From the NCBI GenBank assembly GCA_025351545.1, contig JANXVQ010000305.1:1-6676 (forward strand): a stretch of DNA of 6,676 nucleotides, given 5' to 3'. Below the pieces are notes generated by a model. The model searched no databases. It saw only the letters and a program-made list of their open reading frames with translations, and was not told the DNA's origin. This DNA comes from Spirosoma sp. (GTDB lineage: Bacteria; Bacteroidota; Bacteroidia; Cytophagales; Spirosomataceae). Shown here piece after piece: positions 1-5,511 of this stretch; position 1 is the first letter of the stretch; each line of letters starts with the position of its first letter. The translations under genes were made by a program, and so were the position numbers.

Positions 1-1251
1 GGCATGATCCGGGCTGGAGAATGCTCGGTTTTGCAACGTATAGTCTTTGGCAATCAGATGAAATCCAGACCGCACAATCCGGTCGCCCTGTTGAAGGTAA
101 ATGTAGCTGCCGGGCGTTCCAAAAATGTTCCATCCGTCACCCGAAAAGTGATACCAGGTCCAGCTACTTCCCTGACGCTCTGGGGTATCGTTCAGGCGGC
201 CCTGCTCATGATAAGCCTGGCCTGTGATGTCGGCTTGATACTCATCCCAGGCAAGCGATCCCGAAACAAAGCTATTGGGAATCTGGGAAACGTAGCTAAA
301 ACTTGGTGCACCAAATGGAGCACCGCTAAGCACCGTTTGAAGAATACCGGGCATCACTCCCGTTGGAAAAGCGGCAAACGGAGGCTGTGTTGGCCTAATG
401 TTAAAAACGCCCGTCACTTCCGGGAAATTCACCTGAATCGAATAAGTACGATTATCGTCGGAGCCTGTAGATCGAATAACCAGATGGGAGGGGATTTCCA
501 GATGGTCGGCTGAGGTTTTAATTTCCGATTGGGGAACAACGGATGAGAAGCGCTTCACAAGACCTTGCCTGGTTTTCAGCGACATCGTAAACAGGGCTTT
601 TTTTTCTTTTGCTACTTCCGTTTTCTCCCACCAGTGTTGGGGAATAAATGTCAACACAACCGAACTGCCATCATCGAGAAAAAAATCAAAATACCACCAT
701 TGTAACCGGACTTTTGGTCGCAGAAAGTTATCGATCTGAAGTTGATGAAACCGATCTGTACGTTGCCACTCCTGATAGCTAAGAAGTTTATTAACAAGGC
801 CTTTTGGTATTGCATGAGCCATAGTCCTCGTCAATAATGGATCGTTGGGAAGCGAAAAATTGCCGTCCTTTTTCGGGTTGAATACGTATATTTTTTTAAC
901 GAATATCCGGGGAAGGGCACCGTAATAATGTGGAAAAGAAGCTTCATTGCCGGGTGCGTTCTCCCATCTCAATAACGGGTCGGCAGCGGATACGTTGATT
1001 TTCAATAAGAGCAAATCGTTCTCACCCCGAAACAACATACTAGCCGTGGATATCACCTTCTCCGGTGTTAAAAGGGCAACAAAGCCATCTGTAGAAAAGG
1101 ACTGAGGGCGATAACCGGACTTTGTTGCATCGGTAAGCCAATCGGCTCTCTTAACGATATAGAAAAATGTTTCTGAAGCCAAAGCCGCGCTGATCGACGA
1201 GACATTCAGCAGGGCAAAAAAGAAGAAACGGGCAATTCTTTTCTTACTCAT
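1..1251 (-). CDS. Exported DUF952 / CrtC-AttH lipocalin-like fusion protein (3' end outside window)
   Basis: Partial gene: 417 codons read without a stop from ATG at 1251 to the left edge. Residues 1-25 form a Sec signal peptide (KKR, then FFFFALL, cleavage after ALA). Residues about 29-130 resemble DUF952: FYIVKRADW, GYRPQSFSTDGF, FRGENDLLLLKI, and FPHYYGALP matching the family's FPHlYGpL. The DUF952 residues usually written YHI and FIHCS read FYI and FVALL, so the putative active-site histidines are missing. From about residue 180, LQWWYFDFFLDDG and later GQAYHEQGRLNDTP...WTWYHFSGDGW resemble the WWYFD...DDG and GYHDHNWG...WHWG signatures of CrtC/AttH lipocalin-like proteins. This second assignment is weaker. 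Known DUF952 proteins are small, cytoplasmic and stand-alone, and are placed with the ADP-ribosyltransferase fold; I infer a periplasmic binding or pseudoenzyme role. An in-frame TAA lies 12 bases upstream, so no longer start exists. It is transcribed away from the cupin gene. Confidence 0.8.
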   Translation of the reverse strand, partial: MSKKRIARFFFFALLNVSSISAALASETFFYIVKRADWLTDATKSGYRPQSFSTDGFVALLTPEKVISTASMLFRGENDLLLLKINVSAADPLLRWENAPGNEASFPHYYGALPRIFVKKIYVFNPKKDGNFSLPNDPLLTRTMAHAIPKGLVNKLLSYQEWQRTDRFHQLQIDNFLRPKVRLQWWYFDFFLDDGSSVVLTFIPQHWWEKTEVAKEKKALFTMSLKTRQGLVKRFSSVVPQSEIKTSADHLEIPSHLVIRSTGSDDNRTYSIQVNFPEVTGVFNIRPTQPPFAAFPTGVMPGILQTVLSGAPFGAPSFSYVSQIPNSFVSGSLAWDEYQADITGQAYHEQGRLNDTPERQGSSWTWYHFSGDGWNIFGTPGSYIYLQQGDRIVRSGFHLIAKDYTLQNRAFSSPDHA

Positions 1252-1454
1252 AAACTCAGGTTACACTGTTGTACTACACTTTGGCGTTGTCTCACCTCCT
1301 TGCCATCACCCTAACTGATTACACCAACAATTAATCTTTCCGTTTACTAGAAGTTTCGACACATTAATGGTTCCATTTGGTAAATTAGGCTTTTTGAGTA
1401 GCTGTCACAATAATAACCTAACTATCAAAGCCTTATCATTAAACCTGGTCACTT
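1252..1454. other. Divergent intergenic region between the DUF952 fusion and the cupin gene
   Basis: This 203-bp stretch must carry the promoters of both flanking genes, which point away from each other. I looked on both strands for the Bacteroidota pattern (TTTG, 19-21 bp, TA-N2-TTTG) and found no convincing full match; isolated TTTG boxes occur on the plus strand near 1376 and 1392. Apart from the SD-like decamer at 1292-1301 I see no structured RNA, repeat or additional gene. Confidence 0.5.
1292..1306 (-). promoter_or_regulatory. Orphan Shine-Dalgarno-like decamer inside a four-codon leader ORF
   Basis: On the minus strand AAGGAGGTGA (1301 to 1292) is fully complementary to the 3' end of bacterial 16S rRNA. 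It lies 40 bases upstream of the DUF952-fusion ATG, too far to serve it directly, and no in-frame start lies between. The decamer sits inside a mini-ORF, ATG GCA AGG AGG TGA (1306 to 1292), carrying tandem AGG arginine codons. Another frame starting GTG at 1295 stays open for 15 codons and its TGA overlaps the main start as ATGA, though its start overlaps the SD itself. Bacteroidota genes rarely use strong SD sequences, which makes this stand out. It could be a translational control leader or a chance match. Confidence 0.3.
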
Positions 1455-2015
1455 ATGATGCGTCGGAAATTTATTCAATCAACCCTAGCCGTTGCTCCTT
1501 TGGTCGCTACTGCCCAAATTCAACCCAATACAGATCGAGACCCAAAAGGCTTCAAGGTGAACGATGGTGAGGGCCGATATCATGGCCATATTAAACTCAA
1601 AGGCGTCAATTCAAACATTCTCGATGTTAAAGTATCCGGGAAAGATACCAATGGTGATCTGGCCGTATTTGAACAAACCTCCTTGTCGCCTAAACGAGGG
1701 ACACCTTCACACGTGCATCCCAGTCAGGATGAGATTTTTCATGTTCATGATGGAGAATACGCATTTTTAGTGGGCCAGGATAAATACCAGCTCAAAACGG
1801 GTGACAGTATTTTTTTGCCTCGAAAAGTACCCCACGCCTGGACGCAAGTCAGTGAGAAAGGGCGAATGATGGTGATTTTCCAACCGGCAGGTAAGATGGA
1901 GGAGTTTTTTGTTACAATGGCAGGCCTGGAAAAAGATCCTACCCCAGCCGAAATGGCTAAATTTTTTGCGGATCACGATATGCAGGTGGTAGGACCTCCA
2001 CTAAAAGTCGAGTAA
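1455..2015 (+). CDS. Tat-exported single-domain cupin
   Basis: A 186-residue protein. The N-terminus MMRRKFIQSTLAVAPLVATAQ has RRKFI followed by a short mildly hydrophobic stretch and an Ala-rich cleavage region, fitting a twin-arginine signal; export of a pre-folded, metal-loaded protein is inferred. The cupin core spans about residues 65-145. Motif 1 is complete: H86-x-H88-x4-E93-x6-G100. Motif 2 is G116-x5-P122-x4-H127, giving the usual 3-His/1-Glu metal site. The remainder (about 146-186) is a polar helical tail. Such small cupin_2 proteins include dioxygenases, isomerases and sugar- or metabolite-binding proteins, so substrate and metal cannot be read from sequence. ATG codons at 1455 and 1458 are both possible starts; either keeps the RR motif. 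It is a lone gene followed by a hairpin and a convergent M14 gene, so no pathway is implied by context. Confidence 0.88.
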   Translation: MMRRKFIQSTLAVAPLVATAQIQPNTDRDPKGFKVNDGEGRYHGHIKLKGVNSNILDVKVSGKDTNGDLAVFEQTSLSPKRGTPSHVHPSQDEIFHVHDGEYAFLVGQDKYQLKTGDSIFLPRKVPHAWTQVSEKGRMMVIFQPAGKMEEFFVTMAGLEKDPTPAEMAKFFADHDMQVVGPPLKVE

Positions 2016-2025
2016 AGAGTTTTAT

Positions 2026-2057
2026 TATTTAACCACAGACCGCTCTGTGGTTAAATA
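2026..2057. terminator. 14-bp perfect hairpin after the cupin gene
   Basis: The arms 2026-2039 and 2044-2057 (TATTTAACCACAGA and its complement) pair perfectly over 14 bp around a CCGC tetraloop, 11 bases past the cupin stop. No strong U-tract follows on either strand. The position between convergent genes makes a bidirectional terminator or mRNA 3'-end stabiliser the likely role. Confidence 0.65.
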
Positions 2058-2072
2058 TAAGTATCTGACTAC

Positions 2073-2111
2073 AAACCTATAAACCGTTATGGCGACCCGG
2101 CTTATAGGTTT
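2073..2111. terminator. Second convergent-region hairpin, facing the M14 gene
   Basis: The arms AAACCTATAA (2073-2082) and TTATAGGTTT (2102-2111) pair over 10 bp. After one A/C mismatch the stem continues with CCG (2084-2086) against CGG (2098-2100), leaving an 11-base loop. It lies 19 bases beyond the M14 stop codon. On the minus strand an eight-T run precedes rather than follows the stem, so this is not a textbook intrinsic terminator. A role in ending or protecting the M14 transcript is inferred. Confidence 0.5.
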
Positions 2112-2130
2112 AAATTAAAAAAAACACTAA

Positions 2131-4050
2131 TTACTTCCCAAGGGTAATCTCTTTCTCTTTATAGCCACCACGTGTAGACAGTAGTTTAACTTTCACTTTT
2201 ACAGGGCCTGCCTGATTAAGCTTTACGTGAAAGATCGCTTCCTTCTTCTCCCCGACGTTCGTATAGCCTGCATAGATAGTTTTATCAAACAGAGTCGGCA
2301 TTGTAATCACAACTCTGGCGTCTTTCTCACCTTTTAGAAGGGCTTTGTCAATATCCAATGTAACACGATCTTCCTGTACCATTTTAACCCGTTTAGCCTG
2401 CTCCAAAGCAACCGGCAGCTGCCCGGAGTTTGTCCATGTCGCTCTTATCTCATACTCATTGTTCGCCAGCGGTTTCACGGCAACGTCTGTCAGGTCGATC
2501 TGAGGCAGCTCTTTCGCCATCGCCAGATTAAACTTCGACTGTTTGGAAATCCAGTTTTCCAACTGCCAGGCGGGGCCATTCTGCGAGAAAAATTTAGGAT
2601 TAAATCCGCCGAGTTCAACTTCGCCCAACTGCGGATGCGTGAATTTTGACCAGTCCTTAAAGCCCCGTTTACCGTTCGCTTCGTCGTCCCACATTAAGGC
2701 ATCGTAGTCGTCATAATCGCCGTCTTTGTCATAATCCTTCATAGCGCCATTATTCCAGAGTTCATCGCCATACCAAACGGCTCCGTATTGGAAATACCCA
2801 AAATCAGGGCCATGTCCGAACAAAGGCGTTGGTTTAGTAGGGTCGCCCGTTAGTCGGTTGATTTTATTGCGTGTATTGTAGGTTTCATACACGTCACCTG
2901 CCCAGGGATAGCCCGTAAACGAAAGCCCAAGGCTATCCATATGTTTGTAAATGGCCAGATCGGGCGGGAACATACTTTCGGCGCTGCTTGAGGTGGAAGG
3001 CGGACGCAAATGCATCGGCACGCTTGTATCCATTGAGTTCACGACAGTGATGTTCGGGTGACCCATCAGCCACACATACGTAGCGCGGGTTTCGGGTTCG
3101 CTGAGCGGGTATTCGCTGGCGCCCCCCTGCGTGTAGCCCCGTCCCGTAAAATCGCCCCCCTGATCGGGACGCCAGTTTTCGGGGTAGTTCCGGTGGTTAT
3201 CCAGCCCGCCAATACCATCTTCGTTATACTTACCATCACCGTCATTATCAATGCCTTCCGTATACACAAGGTGCGTGCCCTGTCCGGGCTGAACCCGCTT
3301 CATCAGCCGGCCGGCTTTATCTTTAGGATCGATTACATAATCGGCTTTTTCTAAATCCTCTTTCGTCGTGGCTTTTTTCCGAAGCTGATACACTACGCCA
3401 TCACCATCAAGGTCATCCTCAGCATCTTCGTCCAGAAGTCCGTCCTGGTCGTTGTCGTAGGGGCGCATGGAACTGCGGTTTCGCTGCGCCGTAAATAAGT
3501 ACATTGTAGCCCCATCAGGATTATTTTCTGGCCGGAGGTAAATCGACTTGGTGTCCAGCAATTTAGTGATAGCGGGGTCTTTACCGTAATTATCCAGAAG
3601 ATGTTTTGTCAGCCAGAGGACCGCTTCACTGCTGGTCACTTCGCCACTGTGTCGGCCCCCTTCAAAATAGGCAGCGGGCTTATCGGTGTGCTTGCCCGTT
3701 TTCTTATTTGTCAGCGTCATTTGCAAAATCGGCCGACCTTCGTAGCTCTTCGCGACTTCATACAACTCGACCAGATTTGGATATTGTTCGGCCCATTTTC
3801 GGCACCAGCTATACATCACATCGGGCGTATGATAGGTGTCGAAGGTGAGCGTAGGACCCGCCTGATACTGTACGTCTTTAAATTGTTGTTTTTTAAAGAA
3901 GCTGACACCATGCCGATCTCCTTTCACGGTGTAGAATTTACGGGCGGTGTCCTGTTCGGTCCATTTCTCTTCTGTTCCATAATATGATTTCTGGGCGTAA
4001 CTTGTTGATGAACAGACAAGGCAGAATAGTAAAGCACTAAATTGTTTCAT
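2131..4050 (-). CDS. Secreted M14-family zinc carboxypeptidase homologue
   Basis: A 639-residue protein from the ATG at 4050; a TTG two codons upstream is also in frame but less likely. Residues 1-19 are a Sec signal peptide ending SYA|QKS. The catalytic domain runs roughly from 70 to 500. It has YEGRPILQMTL, the zinc motif GGRH134-SG-E137, NNPDGA, the substrate-site region GLDNHRNYPENW (R287), SEPETRA, and WSKFTHPQLGEVE479-LGGF with the likely catalytic Glu. Three Asp-rich segments (about 199-218, 268-278 and 439-450) look like calcium-binding loops. A beta-rich C-terminal domain (about 520-639) ends the protein. Oddities: where relatives have LNRN this reads NHRN, and the expected third zinc ligand (FH or YH eight residues before RP) is D341 in SMDTSVPMHLRPPS. 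It probably trims peptides or modifies a peptide substrate in the periplasm or outside the cell, or has an altered specificity; it stands alone in its orientation. Confidence 0.88.
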   Translation of the reverse strand: MKQFSALLFCLVCSSTSYAQKSYYGTEEKWTEQDTARKFYTVKGDRHGVSFFKKQQFKDVQYQAGPTLTFDTYHTPDVMYSWCRKWAEQYPNLVELYEVAKSYEGRPILQMTLTNKKTGKHTDKPAAYFEGGRHSGEVTSSEAVLWLTKHLLDNYGKDPAITKLLDTKSIYLRPENNPDGATMYLFTAQRNRSSMRPYDNDQDGLLDEDAEDDLDGDGVVYQLRKKATTKEDLEKADYVIDPKDKAGRLMKRVQPGQGTHLVYTEGIDNDGDGKYNEDGIGGLDNHRNYPENWRPDQGGDFTGRGYTQGGASEYPLSEPETRATYVWLMGHPNITVVNSMDTSVPMHLRPPSTSSSAESMFPPDLAIYKHMDSLGLSFTGYPWAGDVYETYNTRNKINRLTGDPTKPTPLFGHGPDFGYFQYGAVWYGDELWNNGAMKDYDKDGDYDDYDALMWDDEANGKRGFKDWSKFTHPQLGEVELGGFNPKFFSQNGPAWQLENWISKQSKFNLAMAKELPQIDLTDVAVKPLANNEYEIRATWTNSGQLPVALEQAKRVKMVQEDRVTLDIDKALLKGEKDARVVITMPTLFDKTIYAGYTNVGEKKEAIFHVKLNQAGPVKVKVKLLSTRGGYKEKEITLGK

Positions 4051-4294
4051 AGACAATTGGTTGTAAAGAAGAATGGAGCTTGGTGGGCTAATAACTTAAG
4101 CAAGCAATTTATCAATGATTTTGCATATGGAGACGATTAACAAATAATCAATTTCAAAAACATCAAAAAGAAAAACATTTCCATATAAAATCGCGGATTT
4201 AATAGTAAATTTTTTGTTAATAGTGGCAAGTGGTATAGTTTCGTAAATTTACTTTTCACAGAAAGACTCTCTCTGTTTTCATAACCCTTGCTTT
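4051..4294. other. AT-rich divergent intergenic region between the M14 gene and the beta-helix operon
   Basis: This 244-bp region separates two genes transcribed outward. It is clearly richer in A and T than the flanking genes, especially 4120-4260. It contains the plus-strand promoter at 4213-4243. I found no equally good promoter for the M14 gene on the minus strand. A short inverted repeat GATTA-ACAAA-TAATC (4135-4149) is present but weak. I see no small gene or RNA. Confidence 0.55.
4213..4243 (+). promoter_or_regulatory. Bacteroidota-type -33/-7 promoter for the beta-helix/cytochrome operon
   Basis: TTTG at 4213-4216 is followed after exactly 19 bp by TAGTTTCG at 4236-4243. This matches the Bacteroidota primary sigma consensus TTTG-N19-21-TA-N2-TTTG with a single mismatch in the last four bases. 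Transcription would begin near 4247-4252, leaving a 5' leader of about 45 bases before the ATG at 4295. No SD-like sequence precedes that ATG, as is usual in this phylum. Confidence 0.6.
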
Positions 4295-5506
4295 ATGAAG
4301 CCGTATTTCCTACTTCTTATTGCCTGCTTATTTTGCACTAAAATATGGGCGCAGTCTATTGTGCAGAAGCAATACCAGACCCGGCTTATCATGGCCGATA
4401 ACGGTAGCACCATTGACCTCGACGAGGGTATATTTACCTTCACCGGAAGCCTGTCTCTGGAGGATAAAAAGCGTATTGTCATCCGGGGGAAGGGAATTGA
4501 CAAAACTATTCTGAGTTTCAAAGGCCAGACCGACGGTGCCGAGGGGCTGCGCGTATCGAATGCGGAAGAGATCGTTATCGAAAATCTAACGATTCAGGAT
4601 ACGAAGGGCGACGGCATTAAAACGATGAACGTAAAAGGCATTACGTTCCGCAATGTGAAGGTTGAATGGACTGGCCAGCCTAAAGCAGAAAATGGCGGGT
4701 ATGGTCTCTATCCCGTTCAATGCGACAATGTGTTGATTGACGAATGCACAGCCATTGGGGCTTCAGACGCAGGTATTTACGTCGGGCAGTCGCGCGGAAT
4801 TGTCGTCAAAAACAGCAAAGCATACCATAACGTAGCGGGAATCGAGATTGAAAATTCCCGTAACGCCGATGTGTTTGACAATGAATCCTACGAAAATACG
4901 GGGGGCGTTCTGGTGTTCGACCTGCCCGATCTGGTGCAGAAACAAGGCGGTAATGTGCGGGTATTCAACAATTATATCCACGATAATAACTTCCCCAACT
5001 TCGCTCCCGAAGGTAATATCGTCGCCAGCGTATCCGATGGGACTGGTCTGTTAATTTTAGCCGCCAATGGAGTGGAAGTTTTCGGGAACCGGTTTATTCG
5101 GAATCAAAGTGTGAATACGGGCATTATCAGCTACCTGATTACCGAGCGCCCCATTACCGATAAAGCATATTATCCATTTTCTACGGCGGTTTCGATTCAC
5201 GACAATGTGTATGAGCGCAACCCTGGCCCAGCCAGTGCACGCGGTCGATACGGGAAAATCTTCAGTGCCATTCTAAAGCCGGGGCAAGATGTACCGCACA
5301 TTTTGTATGACGGCATCGCAGACCCCGCCACGCTCGACAAGAACGGCAACCCCCTCCCCGACCGGCGCATCTGCATCCGAAATAATAAGAACCAGAGCCT
5401 TGTAAATCTTGATGCCGGGCGCAACTTCAAAAACGTCTCCATGGATGCGGCCCCATTCGATTGTCAGTTGGCCCCATTAAAAACAACGTCGGGTAACAGC
5501 CGCTAA
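4295..5506 (+). CDS. Exported right-handed parallel beta-helix protein (TIGR03805-like)
   Basis: A 403-residue protein with a Sec signal peptide (MKPYFLLLIACLFCTKIWA|QS). An LIAC string at 8-11 is too early to be a convincing lipobox. Residues about 37-310 form a beta-helix: a pectate-lyase-like cap (STIDLDEGIFTFTGSL, then IVIRGKGIDKTIL) and successive rungs such as IVIENLTIQDTKGDGI, ITFRNVKVEW, VLIDECTAIGASDAGIYV, IVVKNSKAYHNVAGIEI, ADVFDNESYENTGGVLV, VRVFNNYIHDNN and VEVFGNRFIRNQ. The ladder of Asn and Asp at turns is typical. The last 90 residues leave the regular repeat, and C359/C390 could form a disulfide. The fold is shared with polysaccharide lyases, C5-epimerases and NosD-like proteins, but I see no identifiable lyase active site. 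It is the first gene of a two-gene operon; the recurring partner is a diheme cytochrome, encoded 5 bases downstream. Binding or remodelling a surface glycan is only a guess. Confidence 0.88.
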   Translation: MKPYFLLLIACLFCTKIWAQSIVQKQYQTRLIMADNGSTIDLDEGIFTFTGSLSLEDKKRIVIRGKGIDKTILSFKGQTDGAEGLRVSNAEEIVIENLTIQDTKGDGIKTMNVKGITFRNVKVEWTGQPKAENGGYGLYPVQCDNVLIDECTAIGASDAGIYVGQSRGIVVKNSKAYHNVAGIEIENSRNADVFDNESYENTGGVLVFDLPDLVQKQGGNVRVFNNYIHDNNFPNFAPEGNIVASVSDGTGLLILAANGVEVFGNRFIRNQSVNTGIISYLITERPITDKAYYPFSTAVSIHDNVYERNPGPASARGRYGKIFSAILKPGQDVPHILYDGIADPATLDKNGNPLPDRRICIRNNKNQSLVNLDAGRNFKNVSMDAAPFDCQLAPLKTTSGNSR

Positions 5507-5511
5507 AAACG

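Noticed and set aside
4..513. 169-codon plus-strand open frame
   Set aside because: It lies antisense to the DUF952-fusion gene, whose translation shows clear domain motifs. The plus-strand product is rich in Arg, Lys and Ser and shows no recognisable motif.
1292..1301. TCACCTCCTT as the 3' end of a 16S rRNA gene on the plus strand
   Set aside because: Only ten bases match and no rRNA sequence surrounds it.
3058..3354. 98-codon plus-strand open frame opposite the M14 gene
   Set aside because: A shadow of the Asp-rich region of the M14 gene; no independent coding evidence.
3601..3987. 128-codon plus-strand open frame opposite the M14 gene
   Set aside because: It is antisense to conserved M14 sequence including the HSGE zinc motif, with no start context or family resemblance.
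4051..4056. TTG start two codons upstream of the M14 ATG
   Set aside because: The ATG at 4050 gives a normal signal peptide; the TTG adds only two residues and has no ribosome-binding support.
4135..4149. GATTA-ACAAA-TAATC inverted repeat as an operator
   Set aside because: Five-base arms in AT-rich DNA are expected by chance and the site is some 60 bases from the promoter.
4316..4329. Possible lipoprotein box (LIAC) in the beta-helix signal peptide
   Set aside because: The Cys is at residue 11 with a very short hydrophobic stretch before it; the WAQS site at 19-20 is a better signal peptidase I site.
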